From positions 3,286,001-3,350,000 of the forward strand of contig NZ_CP133990.1 of the NCBI RefSeq assembly GCF_031582905.1: a DNA stretch of 64,000 nt, written 5' to 3'. The notes beneath the pieces were generated by a model that did not search any database, was not told the DNA's origin, and worked only from the letters and a program-made list of their open reading frames with translations. This stretch comes from Pengzhenrongella sp031582905 (lineage in GTDB: Bacteria > Actinomycetota > Actinomycetes > Actinomycetales > Cellulomonadaceae). The position numbers were made by a program, and so were the translations under genes. Positions 18,901-29,886 of this stretch are shown here, in pieces (position 1 is the first letter of the stretch; each line of letters starts with the position of its first letter).

Positions 18901-21678
18901 AAGTGGACCGGGTCCTCCTTGTTCCAGAAGGCCGTCGGCACCCCGCGCGCGGTGCACCAGTCCACGATCCCCTTGAGCTCTGCCGGGAACTGGCCGACCG
19001 TGTTGTGCCACAGGCCGTCCTTGCCGCGCCACGCGGACTCCACGAACAGCAGCTGCGGCTGGGTGGCCTCGAGCTCGACCTCCCAGTCCGCGGGGGTCAG
19101 CTGGTGGAGGTCGCAGTCCGGCCCCAGCGACAGGGCCGTGAACTCGTCCACGATCGCCGCGACACGCAGGCGGGTGCCCGACGACGCCGGGCCGCGCCGC
19201 GCGTCGACCGCCGTCGCCTCCGGCGCTGTGGTCGCAGTGGCCGCGGCCGCGAGCGCGGGTGCTGTGGGCGCTGCCAGTACGGCGTCGGCACGGTCCGGCA
19301 CGGGCGTCGGTACCGCCGCCGGGGCGTCCGGTCCGGCGGGCTTGACCTCGACCGGGGCCGCGGGGTCGGGGACGGCCCGCGTCGTCGGCTCGGTCGCGGG
19401 CGTGATCCCGGGCCGGGCCGGCGAGGGCCCTATCGCGGGCGTGGCTGTCACCGGTCCGGCCTCGATCACGCGGTGCGCCGGCCGCGGCTCGCGGGCGATG
19501 CTCCACAGCCGCGCGGGCAGCGCCAGCGCGGCCGACGCGGACGTGCTCGCCCGGCTGATCTCCTTGCCCGCGCGGTACGTCGCACTGTCGCGCAGCTCGC
19601 GCAGCCGGGTGAGCGCCTCCGCCTCTCGCTCGAGCGCTCCCTGCTCCCCCGGCGGGCCGCTGTCTCGGCCGACCGTGCGGCCCCCTCGGCGGCCCGTGCC
19701 GCTCGCTCGGCGACGACGGCCGCCTCCTCCCGCGCGAGCGCGGCGTCCTCGGCCGCCCGGGCGGCGTGCTCACGGGCGGTCGCCTCGGCCGCCGCGGTCC
19801 GCAGCGCATCGCGCTCCGCACGGAGCGCGTCGACGGCCGCGCGGAGCTCCGCGGCAGCCGACGCCGCCTCGGCCCGGTGCCGCGCGAGGATGGCGGTGAG
19901 CTCGCCGGTCTCGGCCCAGGCAGCGTCCGCGCTCTGCGTCAGCTCCGCGGTGCGGGCCTCCTGGGAGCGCAGCCGCACGGTGACGTCGACGACCTCCGCG
20001 CGAGCAGCCGCCAGCTCGGCGCGGATCGCGCGCAGCTCACCGGAGCGCTCGGCACGATCGGCCGACTGGCGCGCGAGCTGGTCGCGGGCAGCGTCGCGGT
20101 CGCTCTCCGCGGCGCGCAGGTGCTCGGTCGTCGCGGCCAGCTGCTCGTGGGCCTTCGCGACCTCCTCGGTCCGCAATGCCATCCGGTGGGTGAGGTCGAG
20201 GACCTCGCCCTCGTACGCCCGCGCCGTCGTCCACGCGCCCGTGAGCTCGGCGGACGCATCGGTGAGCTCGGTGCGCAGCTCCTCGAGCGCCCGCTCGAGC
20301 TGCTCGGTGTGCTCCTGGAGCGACCGGAGCTCCTCGGCGACGGCGTCGCGCGCCTCCTCGACCTCACCGGCGAACGACCACGCCTCGTCGCGCTCGGCCT
20401 CGACCGCGCGCACCCGCTCGGTCACCTCCGCGGCGTGGCGCTGTGCCTCCTGCAGCTGGGCGTCCCGCTGCCGGAGGCCGGCACGCGCACCCCGAGGTCC
20501 TCCGTGCGTGCGGCGACCTCGACGCGCAGGCGGTCGGCCTCCTCGCGCAGCGCGCGCAGCTCCACCGCGAGGTCGTCGCGGTCGCGATGCGCCTCGGCGG
20601 CGCGGCCACGCGCGGCGTCCCGCTCCCCCTCGGCGAACGCCGCCGTCTGCCGCGCGTCGGCGAGCTCGATCCGCATCCGGTCGAGGTCGCTCTGCAGGGC
20701 CTCGACCGCGGCGAGCAGCTCGTGCGCGTGCCGCTCGAGCCCGGCACGCTCCGATTCGAGACGCTCACGCTCGCCCTGCGCATGCGAAAGCTCCGCCGCG
20801 GCCGACTCCTCGGCACGGGCCTGCTCGGACCGCACCTCGTCGAGCTCGTGCTTGAGGACCCGGTGGGCCTCGGTCGACGCGCGGTACTTGAGGTTCGCCT
20901 GCTCCAGCCGTCCCCGCAGCCCGTTGAACGCCTCGGTCGACCGGTACCCGTCGCGCACCGTCTTGAGCAGGAGCCGGCGGGAGACCTGGTCGGCTGTGAG
21001 GGTCTCCGTCGGTACGAACAGATGTGTGGGCGTCGCGTTGAACGTCTCCCAGTAGCTGTAGCCGCGCTCGTCGAGCCACGAGGCGACCGCCCCGAACGCG
21101 ATCTCGGTCGCGCACTCGACGTACAGCAACGGACGGTCCTGCTCGATGAGCACGGCCGCGCCCTGCAGGACGGCGAGCTCCATGCCCTCGACGTCGACCT
21201 TCATGCCGCGCACCGGCCGGCGGACGTCCACCGCGTCAAGGGGGACGACCCGGATGTCACCCTCACCGAGCCGGATCTGCTGGGCCCCGATGTTCGTGAC
21301 GTCCGGCCGGACCAGGGCGCCCGTCCCTGCCCCCGAGCCCAGCGCGACGGTGTGGACGCGCACCACGGCACCCAGGCCGTTCGCCTCCACCGAGGCCCCC
21401 AGGGCCGAGGTCAGCGTGGCGTCGGGCTCGAACGCCTCGACGTGGCATCCGACGACGGCGGCCAGGTAGATCGAGTGGTTGCCCACGTTGGCTCCGACGT
21501 CGAGCACGACGTCGCCCGCGTGCAGCCGGCGCGCCATGTCGGCGAGCATGGGGTGCTCGTACGGCCGGCCGTGCTCGCTCACCCAACCCTGGATGTAGTC
21601 GCTCTCCCGGTCGGGCAGCACGAGCCGGTAGGTCGTGCCGTCGGCGGCGACCTCCACGGCGTCCACGTCGGTCGTCAT
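15984..21678 (-). CDS. Giant chimera: FkbM methyltransferase, coiled coil, CgeB-like GT, GT2-like, beta module and GT4 (two frameshifts)
   Basis: Repaired length 1,898 residues from ATG 21678 (AGGAGGAG upstream). Residues 40-240: FkbM methyltransferase (VLDVGANVGN at 58-67, later MKVDVEGMEL). About 270-690: long Glu/Arg/Ala coiled coil. About 735-835: Pro/Ala linker. About 837-1147: CgeB/DUF3880 glycosyltransferase (LLFVESAWRGKDG, FWNKEDPVHF, RRVYELLASNT). About 1150-1390: GT2-like segment with HPDDHYGPHY instead of an acidic DDD motif. About 1390-1520: predicted beta-sandwich. About 1523-1898: GT4 (VLSIRPYASLTYAND, DTQGVSRDEAMSSG). Missing bases lie at C5 19646-19650 and C4 20490-20493; with both restored the total length is divisible by three. 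No signal peptide, so cytoplasmic. Probably methylates and extends the glycan as one scaffolded machine. Confidence 0.8.
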
Positions 21679-21757
21679 CGTGCTCCTCCTCGGCGCCGCC
21701 TCCCCAGGCCGCGCCACCGTCAGACCCTAGTTCAGTCCCCTGCGGCGCCGTGAGGCT

Positions 21758-24729
21758 TCAGCCGAACGTGATCGCCGACCGCGCGGCGACCGACGCGATG
21801 CCCGGTGAGGACGACGTGAGGACGACGTCCTTCACGCCGGCTCCCACCGGCACCGCCGGGACGTCCCAGCGTCCGTTGGACCGCACGAAGGCCTGGACCG
21901 TCCGTCCCTCGACCTGCACCGAGATCTTGCTGCTCGGGGTGGCGCGGCCGCTGAAGACCACCTCACCCGTCCGCGCGACCGAGCTCGCGGAGTGACTGGT
22001 GAGCACGGGGCCCACCAGCGTCGTGGGCGCGTCGCCGAAGTGGACGTCCACGGTGGACTCGCGGTCGGGGTGCTCCGGCACGGTCGACCGGAAGGTCACC
22101 GTGACCGGCGCGGCCGTGACGCTGATCGCTCGCATGGTCCACCGTCCGGTGGAGCCGACGACGGCCGTCCGCGTCTGGCTGCCCACCTGCAGGGTGATCT
22201 CCGCGCCCGGGGTGCCCTTGCCGGCGAAGGTCGCCGACCCGGCCGGGTAGAACTGCGTCGAGGTGTGGCTGGTGACGAGCGCGGGGACGTGCGACGCCGG
22301 TCGGGTCGCGAAGGTCGCCCACACGTCCCGGCTGACGTCCGGGCACCCCGGCACGGAGGCGGTGAACGTCGTGCTGCCGGTCCACCACCCGAACCACAGC
22401 GGGTTCATCGTCCACCGGCCGTCCTCGCGCACCGTGGCCGTGCGGGTCCGGGTGCCGTTCACCATCGTCACGAGCGAGCCGGGCGTGCCGGTCCCCTCGA
22501 CCGCGAGATCGCGGTTCGGCTCGTTGTAGCCGTCGACGGCGATGTTGGTCGGCTCCGGCGCGACGACGGCGCACGGGTCCGACAGGACGGCGGCGTCCTC
22601 GACGGTGTAGCGGTACAGGCGCGCACCGCGGGCGTAGACCAGCGTGTCCGCACCCGTCCGGACGAGGCCGACGACCGGCCCGACGGACGTCTTCGGCGCG
22701 ACGACCGTGCGCTCACCGGTCACCGTGTTGATCGCCGCGAGCTCCTGGCCGACCGTCGCGAACATCGTGCCGTGGACGAACTCGATGCCGAGCTCCTTGC
22801 CGGTCGGCGACGACGTGCCGGGGAACGCGCCGAGGTTGCGGGTGAGCCGGATGTCACCGGACGCGTCGACCTCGAACTGGATGACGTACCCGGTGGAGAT
22901 GGCCCAGAAGCGACCGTCGGTGACGGGATCGGGGGTGATCGCCGCGACCCAGGAGTACGTGGCGGTGACCGCACGCGGGGGTGTGAAGGTCTTCACGGCG
23001 CCTGTCGCCGTGTCGTAGGTGAAGATCTGGCCGCTGGTCGCCGTCGGGACCGACCCGGTGCCGCCGGCGTTCGACGTCCCACCGACGACCAGGCCGCCGC
23101 GGGCGGCGAGCGAGATGACGCTGTGGTCGGGGACGATGTTCCGCTTGACGGTGAGCGCGTTGGTCGCGGGATCCCACAGCGTCAGCGCACCGCCGAGCGT
23201 GTTCTTGACGGGCACGGTGCCGATCGCCATCCGGCTGCCGACCTGGACCATCGCGACCGGGCGCTCCTGGCCGTGGTTGATGTGCGTGCGCAGCTGCGGC
23301 TCGCCGCTGCCCGAGTAGACGTACAGCGGGGCGGCTGCCGATGCGTTGCCCGTGTAGCCGCCCATCACGACGGCGTCGCCGAACCGGCCGAAGCCCTCGA
23401 TCTGCGGCCCGGCCAGCAGGGTCGTGGCCCCCGTGCGCGGGTCGACCTTCCCGACGCCGGACGGCAGGTCGAACCCGCCGCTGAAGACCGTTCCGGCGGC
23501 GTCCGTGCCGAGGCTGAGGATCGTCGACGGCGGGTCCTGCGCGGCCAGGCTGAACGTCGTCGGGCCGGCCTGCGCCGGGCCGTTGACGAGCACCTTGCCG
23601 GTGATCGTCGTGGTCACCAGCGAGTGACCGCGCCGACCGGCGACGCCGTCGAGCCACGCGTACGAGACGGGCCCCGCCACGCTCGCGCCGGGCCAGGACA
23701 CCGGGTTGTCCGCGGGGTTCCACTTGTCCACCCGGACCGTCTTCAGGCCGGCGGTGACGTCGATGCGCATGATGCCGGCGCCGGACCGCTGGAAGTAGAC
23801 GTACCGGCCCTCGAACAGCGGGGAGATGCCGTAGGGCGAGATGCCGTCGATGTACGGCACGACGTTGGCCTGCGTGGACGAGCTCGTGCGGGCCACCTGG
23901 TCGTCGAACGTGTCGAAGACGCCGGTGACGGTGTTGTACGCGAACAGCAGCGGACGGTTGACCGTCCGCAGGAAGAGGTGCTTCCCGGCGAGCGACATGT
24001 CCATCGCCGCCCACTCGGCGCGGAACGCCGCGGGCGTCGGGATGACGGTGACGGCGCCGGTCGCGCGGTCCTTGCGGACGAGTGTCGCCGCGCCCCCGCG
24101 GTAGTTCGACATCCACACGCTGCGCTCGTCGACGACGAGCGACCGCACGTAGGACTCGCCCGGCATCGGCTGGCCGAGGTCGGTGATCCGGCCGCCGGAG
24201 TACACGTGCAGTCGCCCGTTGGAGGGGGCGTAGGTGCCGAGGTAGACCGCGCCGTCGGGGGCGGCCGCGACCCGCTCGATCAGCTGGCCGGTGATGCTGC
24301 CGACGGACCGCAGCGCGGTCCCGTCCCACTCGTACAGGTACCCGGACGACGCCGTGTTGGCGGCGAGGAAGACGGTGCGCGACGCCGGCGAGTAGGCGAC
24401 GGTCAGCACGTCCGTGCCGGTCGGGAGGGTCACCTCGGCGACCGTGGCGCCCGTGAGGTCCATCGCGAAGAAGCGGGCGGCGATGCCGGGGCCGCCGCTG
24501 CTGGCGAAGTACGTCAGGTACCGGCCGTCGCGGAGCACCCCTGCGCCGACTGCTCGGAGCGCACGCTGCCCTCGCGGCCCGGGATGGGAGCCCCGAGATC
24601 CGCGTCGACCCCCGCGACGGTCGGCCCCGCGGCGTGGGCGGCCGTCGGCAGCCCGGCGGTGAGCATCAGGGGGCACAGCAGCAGCGCGATCAGCAGCGCA
24701 GCGGCCCTGGAGACCAGGGTTCCCAGCAT
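21758..24729 (-). CDS. Secreted beta-propeller protein with Ig-like repeats (frameshift)
   Basis: Repaired length 990 residues from ATG 24729 (GAGGAG about 9 nt upstream). Residues 1-33 are a classical signal peptide ending AAHAAG. The next 670 residues are WD40/PQQ-like blades (ITGQLIERVAAAPDGAVYLG, SLGTDAAGTVFSGG). The last 260 residues are three Ig-like units, each with a GRW(T/D) strand. The frame breaks at C4 24538-24541; one more base joins QSAQG to VLRDGRYLTYF. No sorting motif or transmembrane tail. Lies inside the exopolysaccharide operon, so it may bind or cross-link the polymer outside the cell (inference). No catalytic residues recognised. Confidence 0.8.
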
Positions 24730-24843
24730 TCGTCCAGCTCCTCAGTCGATCGAGCGGACCGTGGGCGCGAGGCGCCACAGGTTCCGTCGATCCACATCGG
24801 CAGCCGGACCGTCCTGGGGAGGAAAACGTCCGGGGCGGGGTCG
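24730..24843. other. Short intergenic gap in the exopolysaccharide operon
   Basis: The only gap of about 100 bp between 24844 and 32976. No hairpin with a T-run and no promoter that I can recognise. It breaks the chain of 4-bp overlaps, so the secreted protein may have its own translational control. Confidence 0.35.
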
Positions 24844-26792
24844 TCAGGGCGAGCGGCGCACCGCCTTGCGCAGGCGGGACCGCAGCCGCCAGTACCCGAG
24901 CTGCGTCCGACCCAGGCGGCTCGAGGAGAGTGCGTCGTACCGGCGCCGGAGCACGTCGGCCTCCGCCGCCCGGCGGATGACGTCCGCCGCCGACGCCGCC
25001 GCCGCGCGGTCGTCGTCGGCCGTGGTGGTGGTGACGGCGGGCGTGCTCGCGGCGGGCGGGGCACCGGTGACGGGCACCCCGGGTGCGGCGTGCGTCAGCA
25101 CCACGCGACCCGCCCCGTCGTGCCCGACGGCGCCCGGGCCACCGGGCTGGGCGGGGCCACCGGGCTGGGCGGGGCCACCGGGCTGGGCGGGGCCACCGGG
25201 CTGGGAAGCACCGGGCCGGGCGGGGGCATCAGCCCTCTCGAGCAGGAGGTCGACCACGAGCCGCAGCGCGGGGACCGCCTGCGCCCCGGACAGCCTCTCG
25301 GGGGTCGCCGGGGCCTCGCCCCGGTGCCCCTCCCCGCGGGGCGCCAGCGGACGACCGGCCCGAACGTCTCGACGTCGCGCACCCCTCCGCTGCCCAGGTG
25401 GGCCAGCAGGTGGGCGGCGTCGTCACCGTCGGCGAGCCAGGCGACGACCCAGCCGTCGTGGTCGACGAGGCGGCGTCCGGACGCCACCAGCGCGGCGACC
25501 GCGGGCGCGAAGGCCGCCGGGGCGCCGTCGGGCACCGCGCCGGCGGCCGCACGCAGGAGGGTCGGGAACACCTCGCGGAACACGCGGTCGTAGGTGTAGT
25601 CGCGGGCGACGTCCAGGGCGGTCTGAGCCGCGTCCCGCACGAGCGACCGGTCCCGCGCCATCACGCCGAGCAGGTCGACGTAGTCGGTCATGGTGCGCGC
25701 GTACAGGGGGTAGTCGGCGCCGAAGAGCCGCCGGTGCATCGCGGTCGGGTTGATGACGCACGGCCGCCCGAGGACGCCGTGCTCGAGCAGCTTCGTGGAC
25801 AGCTCGAGGCTGCCGTCGAGCTCCGCGCTGCGCCAGCTCAGGCCGACGTCGGCGGACGCGACCATGGCGCGCGCCGTCTCGCGGGTGACCGCGCCGGCCC
25901 ACGTGATGTCGGGGTGCGAGCCGAGGAGGTACCGCGTCTCCTGCGGGAAGGTCGGCCAGTCGGCGGGGCGCTTGAAGTGGTCGCCGGCCACCGCCAGACG
26001 CAGGAGCCCACCCGAGGTCGAGGCGGCCTGCTTGAACCCGGCGAGCATCTCGACGGTGTTCCACGCCGGGGCGAACTTGCCGGTGTAGGCGAGCAGCAGC
26101 GGCCCGTCCGTGCCCGGCAGGGTCGGCGACGGCTCGGGCGGGACCGCGGGGCTCATGACCGCGAGCGCCCCGGCGGAGTGCCGGCCGGCGGCGGTGTCGA
26201 GCTGCGTGTCGAGCTGCGCGGCGAGGTGCTCGCGCATCTCCGGCGTCTGGCACAGCAGCGTCGCGCCCCCGGCGACGAGCCGCCGCAGCCGCTCGCGCGT
26301 GACGGGGTCGACCGGGACGTCGTCGGCGACCACACCGGTGACGTAGACGCACAGCCGCGACCCCAGGTCGGGGCGCCGGCGGGCCAGGGCGTCGGCGACC
26401 TCGGTGCTGCGGACGAGGACGACGTCGTAGCGGCCGCGGTCGAGGTAGTGGTCGAGGACGACGGCGGCGGTCGCCTCGTCGATCCGGGTGAGGCCGGCCA
26501 GCTCGGGGCGGCGCGCGGCGAGGCCCGCGTCGGCGAACGGGTCGGTGACCGTGACGCGCGGGTTGACGAGCATCTCCTGCACGACGACCGCCCGCGTGAT
26601 CGGCGTCGCCGAGACGACGTCGACCCGGATGCCGGGGGCGGACGTCAGGAGGGACGCCGCCCCGGCGACGAAGAACGCGGACCCGTCGATGACGTTGAGG
26701 TCGACGTGCGCGTAGAGCAGCACCCGGAACGGCTCCCGGGCCGGGGCCGTGGGCGGCGTCCGCATCGGGGTGTCCCGGTCGGCCGGGGTCAC
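24844..26792 (-). CDS. Glycosyltransferase (GT4/GT1-like) with Pro-Gly repeat tail (frameshift)
   Basis: Repaired length 649 residues from GTG 26792 (GTGA overlap with the upstream stop). The N-terminal domain opens FRVLLYAHVDLNVIDGSAFF. The C-terminal donor domain has LLLAYTGKFAPAWNTVEML, ITWAGAVTRE and STKLLEHGVLGRPCV. The tail contains four six-residue units (PGGPAQ), a Val/Ala linker and a basic helical end (YDALSSSRLGRTQLGYWRLR) resembling the membrane-associating tails of other GTs here. One G is missing at the C4 run 25332-25335. Predicted cytoplasmic sugar transferase; donor unknown. Confidence 0.82.
25139..25210 (-). repeat. 18-bp in-frame tandem repeat, four copies
   Basis: CCACCGGGCTGGGCGGGG (plus-strand sense) is repeated three times without change, and a fourth copy diverges in its last bases. 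It encodes PGGPAQ units in the glycosyltransferase tail. Perfect copies indicate recent slippage, so copy number may vary between strains. Confidence 0.85.
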
Positions 26793-27265
26793 GGGACGAC
26801 CACGCTCACGGTCGGCGAGACGCGCGTGGCCGCCGGGTCCTTCTCGGCGCCGCGGCGGATGAACCCGCGCACCCGGTAGGCGCCGCTGCGGTCCGGGCCC
26901 CACTCGAGCGTGTTCGACCGGCCGTACGGCTGCTCCCGCACCAGGACGTCGTCGCGGTAGACGTAGAACGCGTACCGCAGGTCGGCGCCGTCCGCGGCGA
27001 CGATGCACTTGAGCCGGCCGGACTCGAGGCGTTCCAGGCCGACCGAGCGGATGGTCGTGCGCCCGGCGGCCGCGACCTCGGCCTCGAGCGCCTCCATGCG
27101 TCCGGCGACGGCGAGGAGCGCGGACCGCAGCTCGTCCTCGAGGTAGCGGTAGGCGGACGCCCAGTCGACGGCGGGGGCGTCGTCGTGCGCGGTCGTGTGC
27201 CGGGCGGGTCGGCCCCCGGGGTGGTCGGCGGGACGGCCGGCGGGACGGCTGAGGTCCCGGGTCAT
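26789..27265 (-). CDS. Small protein of unknown function between two glycosyltransferases
   Basis: 158 residues from ATG 27265, overlapping the upstream stop (ATGA) and the downstream GTG (GTGA). The first 30 residues are His/Arg/Pro rich. A short predicted coiled coil follows (YRYLEDELRSALLAVAGRME), then a beta-strand domain (LRYAFYVYRDD, YRVRGFIRRGA). It resembles the beta modules that accompany glycosyltransferases in such loci, and tight coupling suggests a subunit or accessory role. No family assigned. Confidence 0.7.
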   Translation of the reverse strand: MTRDLSRPAGRPADHPGGRPARHTTAHDDAPAVDWASAYRYLEDELRSALLAVAGRMEALEAEVAAAGRTTIRSVGLERLESGRLKCIVAADGADLRYAFYVYRDDVLVREQPYGRSNTLEWGPDRSGAYRVRGFIRRGAEKDPAATRVSPTVSVVVP

Positions 27266-28623
27266 GTGTCGGCCCCGATCAGCGCGATCTCGCGCCCGAC
27301 CGTCGCGTCGAACCCGCACTGCTCCCGGGTCCGGGTTGCTGCCCGCTCGGAGAGGGAGAGGTACAGCTCGGGGTTGTAGTAGAGGAGCTCGATCTGGTCC
27401 GCGAGGTCGACCGGGTCCTCCGGCCGGGCCAGCATCCCGCTGACCCGGTCCTCGACGAACTCCGGGATCGCCGTGATCCGGGTCGAGACCGGCACCAGGC
27501 CGCTGGACATCGCCTCGCACATGGACACCCCCTGGGAGTCGAACCGGGTCGGTGCGAGGAACACGCCGTGGTCCGCATGGAGGGTGGCGATGTCCTCCTG
27601 CCGCAGGAACCCGCGCTCCACCGACACGTTGGCCAGGTCGGCGAGCGGGCGCACCGTCTGGTCGAACAGCGCCCCCTCACCGCGCACCGTGAACGCGAGC
27701 CGGTCGAAGAAGGGCCGCGTCGACAGCTCGACGATGGCCGCGACGGTCTGGTCGTTGGCGTACTTGCGCGACGCGTACGGCCGGACCGAGAGGATGCGCA
27801 GGCGGTCGTCCGGCCGCTTGGGGACGTACGGGAAGAGGTCGGTGTCGACGACGTTGGGGATGACGTGCGGGCGCCGGGTGGGCACCCCGACGTCGGGCTC
27901 GACGACGTGCCGGCGGAACCACTCGGACACGTGCACGACCTGCACGTCGAGCTCGTCCGTGGTGAGCAGCCACGCCATGAAGGTCAGCTGGCCGCGGTAG
28001 TAGGTGTCGTCCTTGGCCACGGCCGCCCGGATCTCGGCGGCGGACCCGGTGAAGGTGAACCAGCGGCGGTGCCACGCCTCCGCCTCGAAGCCGTGCACCC
28101 ACACGATCACGGGCGTGCCGGGCGCGTGCCGGACGATCGGCTGCACCATGTCGGGGCTCGCGAAGTGCACGAGGACGGCCCGGTAGGGCTGCTCGGCGAT
28201 GCGGTGCTCGTAGGCGGCGGCGTTCCCCACGGTGACCCGGACTCCGTCGAACACGTAGGCGTACGGCTCGGTGACCGGCGGGTGCAGGTAGAACACCTCG
28301 ACCGTGATCCCGGCGTCGAGGTAGGCGAGCACCCGGCGGTGGATGAAGGCGTTGCGGTAGAGCGACCCGTCGCTCGGGTAGGCGTTGGCGACCAGCAGGA
28401 CCTGCGCGGGGACGGCCGGCTCGGGCCGGACCGTCGGCTCCGCTGACGCGTCGGGCTCGGCCGGGTCCGCCGGGGCCGACGACGCGGCGTCGTCGTCCCC
28501 CGCGTCCGGGCGCCCCGGCGCGTCGTCCCGGCGGCGGAGGCGACCGGCGCGGCCGATCCGGGCGACCCGGTCCACCTGGTGCGTGCGGTGGGTCCGGCCG
28601 GCGCGAGGTGCGCGACCGGTCAC
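27262..28623 (-). CDS. Glycosyltransferase family 4
   Basis: 453 residues from GTG 28623 (GTGA overlap with the wecC stop). After a 90-residue basic and acidic leader comes VLLVANAYPSDGSLYRNAFIH, then VIVWVHGFEAEAWHRRW, RPHVIPNVVDTDLF, LSVRPYASRKYANDQT and DSQGVSMCEAMSSGLVPVS. These blocks match the last 375 residues of the giant chimera at 15984-21678 closely, so the two are paralogues. Predicted to transfer a sugar to the growing lipid-linked repeat in the cytoplasm. Confidence 0.88.
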   Translation of the reverse strand: MTGRAPRAGRTHRTHQVDRVARIGRAGRLRRRDDAPGRPDAGDDDAASSAPADPAEPDASAEPTVRPEPAVPAQVLLVANAYPSDGSLYRNAFIHRRVLAYLDAGITVEVFYLHPPVTEPYAYVFDGVRVTVGNAAAYEHRIAEQPYRAVLVHFASPDMVQPIVRHAPGTPVIVWVHGFEAEAWHRRWFTFTGSAAEIRAAVAKDDTYYRGQLTFMAWLLTTDELDVQVVHVSEWFRRHVVEPDVGVPTRRPHVIPNVVDTDLFPYVPKRPDDRLRILSVRPYASRKYANDQTVAAIVELSTRPFFDRLAFTVRGEGALFDQTVRPLADLANVSVERGFLRQEDIATLHADHGVFLAPTRFDSQGVSMCEAMSSGLVPVSTRITAIPEFVEDRVSGMLARPEDPVDLADQIELLYYNPELYLSLSERAATRTREQCGFDATVGREIALIGADT

Positions 28624-29876
28624 GAGCGCCACACGCCGCGGGTGTCGATGACGACCTTCTCGTGCAACCGCAGCCGCTGCCGGTCCGCCCGCCGGAAGAG
28701 GTCGTGGTCGACGAGGAGCACCACGATGTCCGCGCCGTCGACGGCCTCGTCGAAGCCGGTCAGCACGACGTTCGCACGCCCGGCGAGGTCCGGCGGAAGC
28801 GCCTCGATGTGCGGCTCCACCGCCGCGATGGACGCCCCCGGCAGCCGGTCGGCGAGCTCGGCGGTGATGCGACGGGCCGGGGACTCGCGCAGGTCGTCGA
28901 TGTCCGGCTTGAAGGACAGCCCGAGCACCGCGATCCGCGGGTCGCGGAACCGCTCGGCCTTGCTCAGCACGCGCTCGATCACCCGCTGCGGCTTGGCGTC
29001 GTTGACCTCGCGCGCGGTGCGGATCAGGCGCGCGTGCTCCGGGACCGCCGAGACGATGAACCAGGGGTCGACGGCGATGCAGTGGCCGCCGACGCCGGGG
29101 CCGGGCTGGAGGATGTCGACCCGCGGGTGGTGGTTCGCGAGCTCGATGAGCTCCCACACGTCGATGCCGAGCTGCTCGCTGATCACCGACAGCTCGTTCG
29201 CGAACGCGATGTTGACGTCGCGGTAGGAGTTCTCGACGAGCTTGGCCATCTCGGCCGTCACCGCGTCGGTCAGCATGATCTCGCCCTGGCAGAACGACTG
29301 GTACAGCTGCTTGGCGCGCTCGGCCGCCGTCCGGGTCAGCCCGCCGATGATGCGGTCGTTGGTGACGAGCTCGATCATCACGCGACCCGGGAGCACCCGT
29401 TCGGGGCAGTGCGCGACGTGGATGACCGGACGCCCGCCCGTGCCGTCGAGGCTGAGGTCGCGCCGGCTGCGCAGGATGCGGTCGGCCATGTGCTGGGTGG
29501 CGCCCGGGGGCGACGTCGACTCCAGGATGATGAGCTCGCCGCCGACGAGCTGCTCGGCGATGCCGTCCGCCGCCGCCTCGATGTAGGTCAGGTCGGCCGC
29601 GTAGTCCTCCGCGAACGGCGTCGGGACGGCGACGATGTAGGTGTCGGCCGGCGGCGTCTTGGTGTCGGCGCGCAGGCGGCCCTGGCTGACGGCGCCGGCG
29701 ACGGAGATCTCGAGCTCGGGTTCGACGAACAGCACCTCGCCGCGGTTCACCGCGTCGACCGTGGCGTGGTTGGTGTCCACCCCGACCACGTCCGCCCCGT
29801 GCGTCGCGAGGACGGCGGCGGTCGGCAGGCCGATGTAGCCCAGCCCGATCACGGCGACGGTGTTGCTCCCGGTCAC
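28620..29876 (-). CDS. wecC: UDP-N-acetyl-D-mannosamine dehydrogenase
   Basis: 418 residues from GTG 29876, chosen because AGGAGG lies 6 nt upstream; the ATG at 29882 directly abuts that site. NAD-binding loop VIGLGYIGLP at the N terminus, IVAVPTPF and ILESTSPPG in the first domain, the KLVENSYRDVNIAFANEL helix, and the catalytic cysteine in GPGVGGHCIAVDPWF. Oxidises UDP-ManNAc, the product of the wecB enzyme encoded at 11922-13065, to UDP-ManNAcA. The stop overlaps the GT4 start. WecC is the best fit; a UDP-GlcNAc or UDP-Glc dehydrogenase is less likely given wecB. Confidence 0.88.
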   Translation of the reverse strand: MTGSNTVAVIGLGYIGLPTAAVLATHGADVVGVDTNHATVDAVNRGEVLFVEPELEISVAGAVSQGRLRADTKTPPADTYIVAVPTPFAEDYAADLTYIEAAADGIAEQLVGGELIILESTSPPGATQHMADRILRSRRDLSLDGTGGRPVIHVAHCPERVLPGRVMIELVTNDRIIGGLTRTAAERAKQLYQSFCQGEIMLTDAVTAEMAKLVENSYRDVNIAFANELSVISEQLGIDVWELIELANHHPRVDILQPGPGVGGHCIAVDPWFIVSAVPEHARLIRTAREVNDAKPQRVIERVLSKAERFRDPRIAVLGLSFKPDIDDLRESPARRITAELADRLPGASIAAVEPHIEALPPDLAGRANVVLTGFDEAVDGADIVVLLVDHDLFRRADRQRLRLHEKVVIDTRGVWRS

Positions 29877-29886
29877 GGCCATCCTC

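Noticed and set aside
25139..25210. CRISPR-like array
   Set aside because: Units are directly adjacent without spacers and encode PGGPAQ in frame.
21992..25753. A 1,253-codon plus-strand open frame
   Set aside because: Antisense to the secreted propeller gene and a glycosyltransferase; composition artefact.
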